From JADJOY01 sp046331705 [NCBI: bacterium] (GTDB lineage Bacteria > JADJOY01): DNA of 64,000 nt. Location of the stretch: NCBI GenBank assembly GCA_046331705.1, contig JAXLQJ010000009.1, positions 124,001 to 188,000 of the forward strand, given 5' to 3'. Below, piece by piece: positions 16,935 through 27,204 of the stretch. The first letter of the stretch is position 1. Every line of letters starts with the position of its first letter. A model generated the notes under the pieces. It was not told the DNA's origin. It did no database searches and saw nothing but the letters and a program-made list of their open reading frames with translations. Made by a program: the position numbers and the translations under genes.

Positions 16935-19900
16935 TTAGCGTTGGTCGAGCACCTCGCGGATCTTCTTGGCGAGCGAGAGCGGGGTGAACGGCTTCTGCAG
17001 GAACCAGACGTCGCTCTGCCGGATCCCGTGGCGAACCACCGCGTCGTCCGTGTAGCCGCTCGTGAAGAGCACCCGGATCCCTGGCCGCGACGAGCGAAGC
17101 AGGTCCGCGAGCTCACGACCGCCCCGCCCGGGCATGACCACGTCGGTGACCAAGAGATCGATGGGCCGCGCGTGCGCCGCGGCACGCTCGAGCGCCTGCC
17201 CCGCGTCGGCTGCGGTGATCACCGCGTAGCCGAAGGAACGCAGCACCCGCTCGCCCAGCCGTCGCACGCTCTCCTCGTCTTCCACCAAGAGTACCGTCTC
17301 GCTGCCGCGCACGCCTTCCACCAGCTCGGCCTCGTGGCGCGCCGCGAGCGGCGCCTCGACCGCGGGGAAGTACATCCGGAACGTGGTACCGAGGTTCGGC
17401 TGACTCTCGACCTCCAGGTGCCCGCCACTTTGCTCGACGATGCCGTGCACCACCGCGAGCCCCATCCCGGTGCCGCGACCCGGCCCCTTGGTGGTGAAGA
17501 ACGGCTCGAAGATCCGCGCCAGCACCTCGGGCGGCATCCCGCATCCCGTGTCGGAGACGCTCAGCATCACGTAGTGTCCTGGCACGGTCCGCGGATGACG
17601 AGCGGCATGCTCCTCGTCGAGCTCCACCGCCGCCGTGGCGATCGTGAGCCTGCCGCCCTTGGGCATCGCGTCTCGCGCGTTCACGGCCAGGTTCAGGATC
17701 ACCTGCACGAGATGCCCGGGATCGAGGTGCACCCGCTCCACGTTCGTGCTCAGGTTCTCCTCGAGGAAGATGTCCTCGCCGAGCAAGCGCCGCAGCATCT
17801 TCTCGGTGTCGGTGACGATCGCGTTGAGATCGAGCACCTTGGGCTCGAGCACCTGACGGCGGCTGAACGCCAGCAGCTGGCGCGTGAGCGAGGCCGCGCG
17901 CTCCCCGGCGCGCTCGATCTCGAGCGCCAGCTCGCGCGCCGTGCCTTCCGGCGGCAGGTCTCCGAGGAGCATCTCGGTGTTGCCGGCGATGACCGTGAGC
18001 AGGTTGTTGAAGTCGTGCGCGATGCCACCCGCCAAGAGCCCCACCGACTCGAGCTTCTGCGCCTGGCGGAGCTGCTCCTCGAGCTGGCGACGCGCGGTGA
18101 CGTCCTCGGCGACGCCGGCGATCCGGATCACCCGCCCCTCGGGATCGCGCACCGGGAAGGCCTGGTCCCGGATCCAGCGGATGCTGCCGTCGGGCAGCAC
18201 CACGCGGTATTCCTCGTCGTAGGTGCCGACGTATTGCTTGGCCAGCGCCTCCACGACGCGGCCGCGATCCTCGCTGTGGATCGCGTCGATCCAGCTCTGC
18301 GGTGACGAGTAGAGGTCCTCGACGCTCCGTCCCCACATCGTCTCGTAAGCCGGGCTCACGTAGATCACCGCCTGACTCTCGACGTCGGTGAGCCAGAACA
18401 CCTCGCGGATGCTCTCGGCGAGCTGCCGAAAGCGCTCGTCGCTCGCCAGCAACGCGGCTTGCGCGCGACGCCGTCCGCTGATGTCGCGCACGACGGCGGT
18501 GAGCAGCTTGCGCCCGCCGATCGCGACCTGCGAGATCGAGGTCTCGATGGGGAAGGTCTCGCCGTCGGCGCGCCGGCCGTTCACCTCGCCCACCGCCCCC
18601 ATCCGTCGCCGGGTCGTCCCGCTCGCCGCGAAGGCACGCACCAGCTGCGGGTGCGCCGCGCGAGCGACTTCCGGCACCAGCACGTCGAGGGACTGCCCGA
18701 TCAGCTCGCGCTCGCGATAGCCGAACATCGCCTCGGCCGCGGGATTCACGAGCACGATGCGTTGCTCCTCGTCGATGCTGACGATCCCGTCCATCGCCGA
18801 CTCGATGATCCCCGCCAGCCGCGCCGCGCTCTCGCGCGCGGAGTCGTCGGCACGTCGGTACGCGGTGACGTCCCGGACGTACGCGAGGATCGAGCCGTCG
18901 CCGAGCGGCGCGGCGCGCACGGCCACCCACAGCGCGCGCGCGTCGAAGGTCTCGAGCGGCAGCTGCGTGTCGACGGTCTCGCCCCGCGCGAGCCGCTCGA
19001 GATCGGCCTGCCCCCCGGCGCGGTGGGTCTCGGTTACCAGGTCGAGAACGCAAACTCCCCGCATCGTGTCCGGGGAGCCGCCAAGCATCCGGATCGCCGT
19101 CGCGTTGAAATCGAGCAACCTGCCGTCGCGATCGAGCAGACAGACCGCATCGGGAGCGTTCTCGACGTAGGAACGAAAGCGCAGCTCACTGGCCGCCAAC
19201 GCACGGGTCGCCAGCACGCGATCGGAAACGTCGTACACGATGCCGTGCCACAGCACCCCGCCGCCCGGATCCCGGTGAGGCATCGAGCTCGCCGTCACCC
19301 AGATCTGGCCCTTGACCGGGTGGATCACCCGGAAGTCCTCGTGGAAAGGCTCGAGGGTTCGCGCGGACTCGCCGATCGCCGCGGCGACCCGCGGCACGTC
19401 CTCGGGCGCGATCACCGCGAAGATCCGCGACGCGTCGCCTACCAATTCCTCCGGGCCCACCCCGAAGATCGCGCGAATGCTGGGAGTGGCGTACGGGCAG
19501 CTCTGCGTGCCGTCGGCGTCGAGGCGAAAGGAAAAGAGCGCGCCGGGCGCGCTCGCCGCCACGTCCGCGAGCTTGGTCTCGAGCGCACGCGCTTCCGCTT
19601 CGGCACGGGTGGCCGCGCGGTCACCGGTATCGTCGCGCAGCACGACCACGAGCCCGTCGGGCTGACCGTGCGCGTCGCGAAAGGGCGAGACGCGTACGGT
19701 GACCGGTACCTCGCGGCCGTCCAAGGTGCGCAAGATCCGCTCGGATTCGTGGTCCGGCGCGCCCATGGCATCGCGATCGTCCGACGACGGCGCCGAGACC
19801 AGCGCCGGCGACAGCCGCACCACCGCGTCGAGGGATCGTCCCAGAGCGTCGCGCTCCGCGCAGCCGAGCAGCCGCTCGCCACTCGCGTTGATCGATCGGA

Positions 19901-20372
19901 TGCAGCGGTTCGCGTCCGCGACGACCACCCCCTCGACGAGGCTGGCGAGGGTGGCCTCGTCGAGGGCCTGGGCGGCGTCGGCGCGCCGGGCCACGCGCTT
20001 GAGCCGTTCGCACACGTAGACCACCGCGAGGCCAGCCGTGCCGAGGGCGACCCATCGAGCGCGCGCGATCGCCGCCGGGAGATCGCCTCCCGAGTCGAGC
20101 GGCTCGACGGCGACCCACGCCGCGAGCAGCACCGTGGCCGTCGCGAGCAGACCCGGACCCGCCCCCCCGAGGTACGCGCTCACCAGCACCGGGAGAATCA
20201 GGAGCGGAAATCCGGACGCGTGCCCGTGCGCGCCCTGAAGCCTCGCCAGCACCACGACGAAGATCACGGCGCAGACGCTCGTGACGATCGCGAGCGCGTA
20301 GCCCCGTGGCCACGAGAGACGGCCCACTTCCGCTGCGCGCGCTCGCGCCAGCAGCATTCGGATCATCTTCAT
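16935..20372 (-). CDS. Multi-PAS hybrid sensor histidine kinase with receiver domain
   Basis: This 1145-residue membrane sensor has four to five hydrophobic segments in residues 25-125, resembling a DUF4118/MASE-type sensor. At least five PAS/PAC units follow (e.g. [63 protein letters not shown]). The HisKA box has His786, the ATPase is complete, and a C-terminal receiver has Asp1077. The start has GGAG 5 bases upstream. It is paralogous to the 700-residue kinase 78 bases downstream, and the two may form a branched phosphorelay. No HPt protein or output regulator is adjacent. Confidence 0.92.
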   Translation of the reverse strand: MKMIRMLLARARAAEVGRLSWPRGYALAIVTSVCAVIFVVVLARLQGAHGHASGFPLLILPVLVSAYLGGAGPGLLATATVLLAAWVAVEPLDSGGDLPAAIARARWVALGTAGLAVVYVCERLKRVARRADAAQALDEATLASLVEGVVVADANRCIRSINASGERLLGCAERDALGRSLDAVVRLSPALVSAPSSDDRDAMGAPDHESERILRTLDGREVPVTVRVSPFRDAHGQPDGLVVVLRDDTGDRAATRAEAEARALETKLADVAASAPGALFSFRLDADGTQSCPYATPSIRAIFGVGPEELVGDASRIFAVIAPEDVPRVAAAIGESARTLEPFHEDFRVIHPVKGQIWVTASSMPHRDPGGGVLWHGIVYDVSDRVLATRALAASELRFRSYVENAPDAVCLLDRDGRLLDFNATAIRMLGGSPDTMRGVCVLDLVTETHRAGGQADLERLARGETVDTQLPLETFDARALWVAVRAAPLGDGSILAYVRDVTAYRRADDSARESAARLAGIIESAMDGIVSIDEEQRIVLVNPAAEAMFGYRERELIGQSLDVLVPEVARAAHPQLVRAFAASGTTRRRMGAVGEVNGRRADGETFPIETSISQVAIGGRKLLTAVVRDISGRRRAQAALLASDERFRQLAESIREVFWLTDVESQAVIYVSPAYETMWGRSVEDLYSSPQSWIDAIHSEDRGRVVEALAKQYVGTYDEEYRVVLPDGSIRWIRDQAFPVRDPEGRVIRIAGVAEDVTARRQLEEQLRQAQKLESVGLLAGGIAHDFNNLLTVIAGNTEMLLGDLPPEGTARELALEIERAGERAASLTRQLLAFSRRQVLEPKVLDLNAIVTDTEKMLRRLLGEDIFLEENLSTNVERVHLDPGHLVQVILNLAVNARDAMPKGGRLTIATAAVELDEEHAARHPRTVPGHYVMLSVSDTGCGMPPEVLARIFEPFFTTKGPGRGTGMGLAVVHGIVEQSGGHLEVESQPNLGTTFRMYFPAVEAPLAARHEAELVEGVRGSETVLLVEDEESVRRLGERVLRSFGYAVITAADAGQALERAAAHARPIDLLVTDVVMPGRGGRELADLLRSSRPGIRVLFTSGYTDDAVVRHGIRQSDVWFLQKPFTPLSLAKKIREVLDQR

Positions 20373-20857
20373 CGACTCTCCACGCTCACTGGCTGCATAC
20401 GGAAATGTCGGTATCCGTGCCGCCGTCGTGCAGGACGCCGGTCCGACGCGCGCATGTCGCTCGCCGACCCGAGCGCGGATGCACGAGGCGGTGCAGCGCC
20501 GCTCCGTCGTGCGCCGGCGGCCCGAGCGGCTCGGGCGACGTTTGCACGGAGGCTCGCGTGCGGATTGCGGTCATCGGTCGGAGAATCGAGCGGACGATCG
20601 TTCCGTGACGTTTCCGTGACGTGCGCGCCAGGCACGAGCCGAACCAAGATAGCCGCCCCACCGCCCCGGCACGCCGCCGTCACGAGTCCCGTCACGGGCG
20701 ACGCTCGGCGCGCGCGCCCACGACGGCGCTGGCGCGGCCCGCGCGTCGCTCCCGGGGACCGGCGCCGGAGGCCGCGTGGCTGCTTGCCGCGCGCCGACGC
20801 GAGACGCGAAGATCGGCCGCCGCCCTTGGCCGGCAGCCTCGATCTCCCTCTCCCACC
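20373..20857. other. Divergent intergenic region, no convincing gene
   Basis: This region separates the divergent kinase and arylsulfotransferase-like genes. It is GC-rich and open in several frames, but none has a usable start, conserved domain or normal codon pattern. It contains a 10-bp direct repeat at 20601-20621 that could be a regulator site. Confidence 0.5.
20601..20621. repeat. Tandem 11-bp-period direct repeat TTCCGTGACG
   Basis: Two exact copies of TTCCGTGACG are separated by one T, so the copies are one helical turn apart. It lies midway between two divergent genes (about 230 bases from either start), which suits a response-regulator binding site; this is inference. Confidence 0.6.
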
Positions 20858-22405
20858 GTGCTCCCCAGACTGCGCCAACGCGCCTCCGCCTCCGCTGACC
20901 TAGCGCGAGCCGCGGCGTCCCCACGCGCTCGCGAGCGGTGGTTCGGGCTCGCCGTGGTGCCGCTCGTGGCCCTCGCCGCCGCGGCGCTCGCGTCCGGATG
21001 CGGCACGTCCAACGGCGCCACGATCGCGATCTCCGACGCTCGCGTCGACACCGACCCGGACTACCCGCTGGCGGTCACGCTCGGCTTCACGAGCGCCACG
21101 GCGATCTCGCCAACGGTCACCGTCATCGGACCGGATCGCGAGTGGCCGGTGCCGTCCGCCGGCATCGCGACGTCGCCCGACGGTACCGACCACCACGCCC
21201 TCGTCGTCGGGCTGCGTCCGCGAACGGAATACCGGTTCCGGATCGCCGGAAAGAACGTGATCGCCGACGAATCGCTCGGCGTCACCACCGGGCCGGTGCC
21301 CGATGGGTTTCCCAAGATCGACGTCCAGCGCACGGTGCCCGAGCGCATGGCACCCGGGCTCACGCTCATCGGCCTGAGCGGCATCGGCGGCGGCTGGCTC
21401 ATCGCTCTCGATGCCGCGGGGAGACCGGTCTGGTACTACCGACCTGCCGAGACCTTGACGTTCGCCGGCACCCGGCAACTCCCCGACGGGCGGATCGCGT
21501 TTCTCGACACACGCTGGCGAGCGCTGTACCTCGTGGACGTGCTCACGCGCTCGGAGACGCGCATCCTCCCCGAGCAGCTCGGTGTCGACACGATCCACCA
21601 CGAGCCCAATCTCGGCCCCGACGGCCATCTGTTGCTGCTCGGCTCCGAGCTGCGCTCGATCTCCGGCTTCGACGACGGCTCGACCCTCCCGATGGTCGGC
21701 GACGTGATCACCGAAGCGACGGTCGACGGTCAGGTCGTCCAGCAATGGCACATGTTCGACGTGCTGGACCCGCACCGGGTGCTGGCGGACGCGAGCATCC
21801 CGTTCTGGCAGGGGCAGTACCCGGGAATCCCCGGCCTGCGCGACTGGACGCACCTCAACAGCGTCGTCTACGTGCCACGCGACGAATCGTTCGTGGTGAG
21901 CTCGCTCAATCAGCACCTGATCTTCAAGATGGACCGCGCGGGCACGCTGCGCTGGGTGCTGGGCGACGATCGCGACGACACCTCGGGCGACGACCGATGG
22001 CCGTTCCTGGCGCGCGTGGGAGATGCGCGCTTCCCGCTTCGCCAGCACAGCGTGCAGGTGGGGCCGCGCGACGAGCACGTCTGGCTCTACGACAACGGCT
22101 TCGACTCGCTGGTGAGCCGAGCGACGGAGCTCGCGATCGACGAGCGCGCCGGCACCGCAGCCGTCACGTGGAGCTGGGTCGACCCCGACCACCAACCGCC
22201 GATCTTCACGCCCGTGGGCGGCGACTTCGACGTGCTCGCGAACGGCAACCGCTTGGTCTACAGCGGCCTCAACTTGGAGCTCGCCGCGGCGCTGAGCGAG
22301 CTCGACGGCACCACCGACGAGAAGGTCCTCGACGTGCGCTTCCCGAAGCACGGCGGCTTCAACGCCGTGCGCATCGCGAGCCTCTACCCGCCCGACGCCG
22401 ACTGA
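20858..22405 (+). CDS. Arylsulfotransferase (ASST)-like lipoprotein
   Basis: The mature part begins after a lipobox LASGC. A short beta-sandwich domain is followed by a beta-propeller typical of aryl-sulfate sulfotransferases: WLIALDAAGRPVWYYR, HHEPNLGPDGHLLLL, and DWTHLNSVVY, whose His corresponds to the transiently sulfated catalytic histidine of the family. FRHSVQ-like and HVWLYDNG blades follow. These enzymes move sulfate between phenolic esters in the periplasm. The start is uncertain: I used the GTG nearest the signal sequence (515 residues), but it has no clear ribosome site and gives a long n-region. The last 22 bases overlap the convergent lipoprotein gene. Confidence 0.75.
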   Translation: MLPRLRQRASASADLARAAASPRARERWFGLAVVPLVALAAAALASGCGTSNGATIAISDARVDTDPDYPLAVTLGFTSATAISPTVTVIGPDREWPVPSAGIATSPDGTDHHALVVGLRPRTEYRFRIAGKNVIADESLGVTTGPVPDGFPKIDVQRTVPERMAPGLTLIGLSGIGGGWLIALDAAGRPVWYYRPAETLTFAGTRQLPDGRIAFLDTRWRALYLVDVLTRSETRILPEQLGVDTIHHEPNLGPDGHLLLLGSELRSISGFDDGSTLPMVGDVITEATVDGQVVQQWHMFDVLDPHRVLADASIPFWQGQYPGIPGLRDWTHLNSVVYVPRDESFVVSSLNQHLIFKMDRAGTLRWVLGDDRDDTSGDDRWPFLARVGDARFPLRQHSVQVGPRDEHVWLYDNGFDSLVSRATELAIDERAGTAAVTWSWVDPDHQPPIFTPVGGDFDVLANGNRLVYSGLNLELAAALSELDGTTDEKVLDVRFPKHGGFNAVRIASLYPPDAD

Positions 22406-24600
22406 GCGGTCGCGTACGCACGAGCGGCACGCGCCAGGTTGCGCTCCAAGCGCAGCGAATAGCCGTTACGCGCGTGCGCGGGGCCGTTGTAGATCCGACT
22501 GACTCGCTCGATGGACGCGCTGCGGTCGATGCCGTTCACCGCCAGGTAGCGCGCGACGTAACGCAGATTCACCGCGGGGTCCGCCAGCTCGCCGGGCGAG
22601 CCGCGAAACCCCATCGCCCACGCGGTCTCGTAGAGCACGTGGCCGGGGCCGTAGGAGCCCGCGAGCAAGGCGCCGAAACGACCGAAGAGCGCCTCGAAGC
22701 GCTCGCGCTCGGGCCCGCGAAGCTCGGAGCGCATGCGGGCCACCGCGTCGAGGCGTCCTTCCTCGAAGCGGAAGAAGTTGTCGATGCCGGCGCGCGACTC
22801 GTTCCACACCAGCGCGTACACCAGCTCCGGATAGTCGTAGCTCTCCTCGCGGCAGGCCGCGTCCACCAGCGCCCGCAGTCGCGCCGAGCCGATGACCCGG
22901 ATCTCTTGGGGCTCGGGGATCACCAGCAACAACCCGGGCGCCAAGTGCTCGTCGCGAAAACCACTGAACGCCAGCGGATAGTCGTAGCGCCCGGGCAAGC
23001 GAGTGCGCAGCTTTCGTCGCACCGCATCGAGCCCGCCGTCGCTGCCGGCATCGTCGGGTTCGACCTCGTAGTAGACGAGTGAACCGTCGCGGTAGAACGT
23101 CAGGCCGCCCTCCTGGTAGCGCTCGAGCCGCCAGCTGGCCGCACCCGGTGCGGGCATCGCTGCGCGCGCTCCGCGCGGCAGGGTCTGCGCCGCGCCGCCC
23201 GCCCGATCGAGGCCGCTCCACAGCGCTTCGATGTCGGACTCCGTGATGCGGATCTCGAATTGCTTGCCGCCGATGCGCACGGTCTCGGCTTCCCAGCTGG
23301 TGCCGATCCCCGCCAGGTCGCGCACCGTGCGTTCGAAGAGCCGCTGCTCGTCGACCGCGCCGCCTCCCGCGGCGAGCGCCCGCGCGCGATTCATCCGGTA
23401 GACGTCGACGAAGAGCTCCTCGTTCTCGCCGCGCCACAGATCCGGCAAGAACGTGCCGAAGTTGAACGACTCGTCTTGGCGGGCGCGCTCGAGGAAGCGA
23501 CGCGGGATCGGCCCGCTGTCGTAGGCCACGCCGAGCGCGCCAGGGAAGAGGTACGTGAGCCGCACCGGGTCCTCACCCACCTCGACGCGGATCATGGGGC
23601 GGTGGAATTGCTGGCGCGTCACGGTGAGCACCGGCCCGTCGGGAAAGCGCACGGAGGCGAGGCTGGCGAGGAACTCCTCCTCGCCGGCCACGCGCAGGAT
23701 CTCGAGCAAGCGATCGACGCGCTCGGTTGGCGACTTGTCGGCGCGCACCAGCGAGATCTGCTGGTAGAGGCGTGCCAGGTCCTCGTCGGGGTTCGAGAAG
23801 AACCAGCGGTCGTCGACGGCGAAGCGCGCCAGCAGCGCCTCGAGCGCCGCTTCCTGCTCGTCGAGATCCTGAGGGGTCTGGAACGAGTACGCGGTCCACT
23901 CGGGCTGGTGGGCCGGGAAACAGCGGTAGACCCCCAGCCGCTTTCCATCGCGTCCGGGAAACGCCAGGCGCGCGAGCACGAGGTCCTGGAAATTCTCGAA
24001 CGCGGCGCCGACCTCGAGACGGACACCGCCGAAGCCGGCGACGGGTAGGTCGCGGGTCTTGAACACCGGCTCCGCGCCTCCCCCGCCCCACACCGCGGCG
24101 CGCACGCTGGACCCGCTCGGCTGCTCGATCTCGGTCAGCACGCGCACGAATCCGCGCTCGCGAGCGACGTCGAAGCTCGCGTGCAGCCGGTTGCCATCGC
24201 CCAGATCGAGGCCGGCCTCGTACCAATCGATCGAGCCATCACCCAGCACGCCGGCCCAGCGCTCGTCGGCGAGGGCGCCGCGCAGCGCGCGATCGAAGCT
24301 CGCCAGGATGGCCTCGCTGGTGAGCGGCGTGCCGGCGCGAACGGCCTCGGCGAGCAACGCGTGCGTGTCCTCGGCAAGCTTCACCTGCGCGGGGCTCGCT
24401 TCGCCCCACCCGAACGAGAGGCGCACCCGTTCGAGATCCGGCGCGCCGCGTCCGGCGATCTGGCCCGGCTGGAACACACAGCCGCTGGCGCCGAGCAGGC
24501 TCGCTGCCATCGCACCCGCCAACGCCGCCGATCGCCAACCGTCGCTGGCGTCCGGGCGCGAGCGCCGGCGCCGCCATCCGAGCGAGAGCTGCGAGCGCAT
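22384..24600 (-). CDS. Large lipoprotein with C-terminal lytic-transglycosylase-like domain
   Basis: This 738-residue protein has a signal peptide ending in the lipobox GASGC. The large middle part (about residues 40-550) is not a domain I recognise. The last 170 residues resemble SLT-type muramidases: ELVYALVWNESRAG supplies a Glu in the expected helix, then a GPGHVLYETAWAMGFRG block, an RYLAVNG segment and a final IYNGPAHARNGYSLRLERN of the kind seen at the end of the SLT fold. A role in peptidoglycan remodelling at the outer membrane is plausible but unproven. It is convergent with the ASST-like gene, and their ends overlap by 22 bases. Confidence 0.6.
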   Translation of the reverse strand: MRSQLSLGWRRRRSRPDASDGWRSAALAGAMAASLLGASGCVFQPGQIAGRGAPDLERVRLSFGWGEASPAQVKLAEDTHALLAEAVRAGTPLTSEAILASFDRALRGALADERWAGVLGDGSIDWYEAGLDLGDGNRLHASFDVARERGFVRVLTEIEQPSGSSVRAAVWGGGGAEPVFKTRDLPVAGFGGVRLEVGAAFENFQDLVLARLAFPGRDGKRLGVYRCFPAHQPEWTAYSFQTPQDLDEQEAALEALLARFAVDDRWFFSNPDEDLARLYQQISLVRADKSPTERVDRLLEILRVAGEEEFLASLASVRFPDGPVLTVTRQQFHRPMIRVEVGEDPVRLTYLFPGALGVAYDSGPIPRRFLERARQDESFNFGTFLPDLWRGENEELFVDVYRMNRARALAAGGGAVDEQRLFERTVRDLAGIGTSWEAETVRIGGKQFEIRITESDIEALWSGLDRAGGAAQTLPRGARAAMPAPGAASWRLERYQEGGLTFYRDGSLVYYEVEPDDAGSDGGLDAVRRKLRTRLPGRYDYPLAFSGFRDEHLAPGLLLVIPEPQEIRVIGSARLRALVDAACREESYDYPELVYALVWNESRAGIDNFFRFEEGRLDAVARMRSELRGPERERFEALFGRFGALLAGSYGPGHVLYETAWAMGFRGSPGELADPAVNLRYVARYLAVNGIDRSASIERVSRIYNGPAHARNGYSLRLERNLARAARAYATAQSASGG

Positions 24601-24634
24601 GCCGCTACCGTAGCGCGCCCGCGCGTCGAAGCGA

Positions 24635-24670
24635 GAATCTCGCCGAGGGTCCGTCCCCTCGGCGAGATTC
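24635..24670 (-). terminator. Strong 15-bp inverted repeat after the cytochrome gene
   Basis: GAATCTCGCCGAGGG and its exact reverse complement flank the 6-base loop TCCGTC. It starts 37 bases past the stop of the di-haem cytochrome gene and ends 34 bases before the next minus-strand start, so it most likely stops or attenuates transcription. There is no long U-tract. Confidence 0.75.
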
Positions 24671-24707
24671 GTTGTCACGAGAGCGCCCCTGGGGGCGGGG
24701 CGGCCGC

Positions 24708-26267
24708 TCAGCGCCGGCGGCGCATGCGCCGGAGCAGCGGGATCGGCGCGCCGACGTAGGCGAGGCCGGCGACCGACCCGCAACCGGTCGGGGGCGGCGG
24801 CGGCGTGGTGCCGTTCTCGTCGTCGGCGAGGGTCGCGCAATCGGCGTCGGCCAGATCCACGCCACCGTCGCCGTCGTTGTCGAGGCCGTCGTCGCAGCTC
24901 GCTCCGACCGCGTGCTCCGAGGTATCGCCGCCGCTCGCGCAGCCGGGATCGTCGGCGTCGGTCAGGCCGTCACCATCGTTGTCGACGCCGTCGCTGCACT
25001 GGCCGGGCGAAGCGGCGAGCGTCGGGCGATCGAACGGAAAGGTCCCCGCCGCGACGCGCGGATCGGTGAGGCCATTGCGCAGGAAGTCGACCACCGCGGG
25101 AACCTGGTTGGGGGGGATCTGGATCTGTTGGACCAGCGGGTCCTGGTTGTCCGGGAACTGCACCTGGCCATTGGCGCGCAAGTAGAAGTCGAGCACCTGC
25201 TCCAGGCTGCGCAGCTGGCCGTTGTGCATGAACTCGGTCTTGAGACCCACGTTGCGAAGCGTCGGCACCTTGAAGCGGCCACGATCGGCGGGGTTGCCGG
25301 TGACGGCTTGGCGCCCGAGATCCTCGCCCGCCGGCCGCAAGCCGATGTTGCGGAAGCTGTCGTCGGAGAAGATTCCCGGTCGATGGCAGGTGTCGCAGGT
25401 CGTGGCCTGGAAGGCGTTGAATCCTGCCTGTTGCTGCGGTGTCAGGGCGTTCCTGTCGCCGGCCGCGAAGGCGTCGAACGGCGTCTGGTTGGGGACCAGC
25501 GTGCGCTCGTAGGTCGCGATGGCGAACGCGATGCGTTGCGAGGTGATCGCCGCGTCGCCGAACGCTTGGGTGAAGAGCGATGCGTAGGTCGGGTGCGACG
25601 CCAGCGCCGTGGACACGTCGGCGGGCAGATTGCGGGCGAGCGCCAGCGGTTTCGCGTCGGCGAGCTTGCTGGTGATCTCCGCCCAATCGCGATCCTCGTG
25701 CGCCATCTCCACGTCGTTGAGCGGCGGCGCCACCGACTGCGCTTCCAGCGCGCCGCCTTGGGCGATCGCCGTGGCGCCGGTCTGCGGATCGACGAACGCC
25801 GGCCCCGCGCGGCCGTCCCAGAAGAGCTGCCGCGACCATTGGCTGCCGATGACGGAAGGCGCTTCGCGGGTACCCACCTGCGGATCGAGCCCGAAGATCG
25901 GGTCCGCGAAGTAGACGTTGCCGCTGTCCGCTCGGATCACACCCAGCGAGCCTTGGACGTCGTCCGGCGTGCCACGGACTCCATCCGCTCCCGGATGAGT
26001 CGCGAGGCGCGGATCGCTGCCGGCGAACGTCGGCTGATGGCAGGTGCCGCACGCGACCGTGTCGTCGCTCGAGAGCTGCTCGTCCCAGAACAGGATCTTG
26101 CCCAGCACGCGCTTGGCCTCGGTGATCGGGTTCTCCGCCGGCACGGGCACCGGCGGCAACCCGCCCGGCGGCGGCGGTGGCGGGGGTACTTGCGCCAGCG
26201 CGGCGCTCGCCAGGATCCAGCCCACACACGCCAGCGCTGCCACCCACGTTCCTCGAATCGTTCGCAT
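24708..26267 (-). CDS. Di-haem cytochrome c peroxidase-like protein with calcium-binding and C-terminal anchor tail
   Basis: This 519-residue secreted protein has a signal peptide ending ASAALA and a Pro-rich linker. The MauG/CCP core has two haem sites (CGTCHQP and CDTCHRP), the family landmark FWDGRAGPAF and FMHNGQLRSLEQVL. After the core, two thrombospondin-3-like stretches (DGVDNDGDGLTD, DDGLDNDGDGGVD) should bind calcium. The last 25 residues, GCG then a short hydrophobic stretch then RRMRRRR, resemble a CTERM sorting tail. The start has GGAGGGG upstream. It is probably a peroxidase or quinone-cofactor-type oxidase held at the surface. It is a relative of the broken gene near 12 kb. Confidence 0.88.
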   Translation of the reverse strand: MRTIRGTWVAALACVGWILASAALAQVPPPPPPPGGLPPVPVPAENPITEAKRVLGKILFWDEQLSSDDTVACGTCHQPTFAGSDPRLATHPGADGVRGTPDDVQGSLGVIRADSGNVYFADPIFGLDPQVGTREAPSVIGSQWSRQLFWDGRAGPAFVDPQTGATAIAQGGALEAQSVAPPLNDVEMAHEDRDWAEITSKLADAKPLALARNLPADVSTALASHPTYASLFTQAFGDAAITSQRIAFAIATYERTLVPNQTPFDAFAAGDRNALTPQQQAGFNAFQATTCDTCHRPGIFSDDSFRNIGLRPAGEDLGRQAVTGNPADRGRFKVPTLRNVGLKTEFMHNGQLRSLEQVLDFYLRANGQVQFPDNQDPLVQQIQIPPNQVPAVVDFLRNGLTDPRVAAGTFPFDRPTLAASPGQCSDGVDNDGDGLTDADDPGCASGGDTSEHAVGASCDDGLDNDGDGGVDLADADCATLADDENGTTPPPPPTGCGSVAGLAYVGAPIPLLRRMRRRR

Positions 26268-26577
26268 CGCTTCACCCCTCCCTCGTGCTGCGGGTTCGAC
26301 GGCCGCGCCAACGCAACGCGCGTGCCGGCCGCCGCGTCGCTCGGCGCCAAGCACGATCACGAGGCAATTCGCGGTGATCCGAGCGCGCCGCGCGTCGACG
26401 ACGCCGCGAGTGGCGAACGGCGAGCGTGCGGCGTGCTGCGGATCTCGCAGCTCACCCATGCGACTTCCGCACCTCCGGCGCCCGCGCCGCGGGATCGCTG
26501 GCGCGCCCCACTCGCAGCAGCCGTCCATTTCCCTCGCCCTTTCGCGCACGATCGGTCGCGCTGCGAATGCCCGCGCC

Positions 26578-26594
26578 TTGGCGTGGCGGTTGCT
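26578..26594 (+). promoter_or_regulatory. Sigma-54 promoter of the ZraP-like gene
   Basis: TTGGCGTGGCGGTTGCT matches the -24/-12 consensus YTGGCACGrNNNTTGCW except for the central AC. GG and GC have the required spacing. The expected transcript would start about 55 bases before the ATG. CTGCGA/TCGCAG words recur upstream (around 26433-26447, 26513 and 26560), possible activator sites. An NtrC-type regulator is encoded 2 kb downstream. Confidence 0.75.
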
Positions 26595-26658
26595 CATGCT
26601 CACCGCAACAGGGCGTCCCGACGCATCGCACGACGCATCCACAGCGAGGAGAATGGCT

Positions 26659-27204
26659 ATGCACACCGCTCGGCTTCGATCCCGCTCGCGAACCCGCAAG
26701 CACCTGTCGATGGCATTGGCGGCGCTGGCCGCGACGACGATCCCGGCGCGTGCGGCACCCCCCTTCCCGCCGCCGCCGCTCGAGGACCGGATCGAAGCCC
26801 TCGAGCTCGACGAATCCACCCGCGGACGCGTCTACGCCGTGCTCGACGAAACCGAAGGCAAACGCCGTGCGACGCGCCGGGCGATCGAGAGCGCGCGACG
26901 CCACCTGCGGGAGCAGCTCGCCGACTCCAAGAGCACCGACGACGCGATCCGCGCAGACGCAGCGAAGCTCGACCAGCTCGAGCGCACGGCCGAGCAGCAA
27001 CGGATCGACGTCTTGCTGGCGATCCGCGCGCTGCTGCCCGAGCGGCTGCGTGGAGCCCTCGCGCCCCCGCCGCCGGAGCGCGACCGCGCCGGCCGGCCCC
27101 GCGCCGAACGATCCGCGCGTTGCGACGGCGACCCCGGCCCGCGGCGCGGCCCGGAGCCCGACCCGCGAGATTCCCGCGACGACGAGTCGGCACACGGCGA
27201 TTGA
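26659..27204 (+). CDS. ZraP/CpxP/Spy-like periplasmic protein
   Basis: This small, Arg-rich 181-residue exported protein has a signal peptide ending in IPARA. After a Pro-rich stretch, helices carry regularly spaced Leu, Glu and Arg (LEDRIEALELDESTRGRV, then long amphipathic helices), as in the Spy/CpxP/ZraP family of periplasmic chaperones that bind metals or sense envelope stress. The second of two nearby ATGs is chosen because GGAG lies 7 bases before it. A sigma-54 promoter precedes it, and a histidine kinase and NtrC-like regulator follow, the same order of roles as zraP, zraS, zraR. The C-terminal tail is low-complexity. The metal specificity is unknown. Confidence 0.75.
   Translation: MHTARLRSRSRTRKHLSMALAALAATTIPARAAPPFPPPPLEDRIEALELDESTRGRVYAVLDETEGKRRATRRAIESARRHLREQLADSKSTDDAIRADAAKLDQLERTAEQQRIDVLLAIRALLPERLRGALAPPPPERDRAGRPRAERSARCDGDPGPRRGPEPDPRDSRDDESAHGD

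Noticed and set aside
14277-18305. Very long open frame (over 1300 codons) on the plus strand
   Set aside because: It lies antisense to the hydrolase and the two kinases; the peptide is Arg/His/Ala-rich without domains, a usual shadow in GC-rich DNA.
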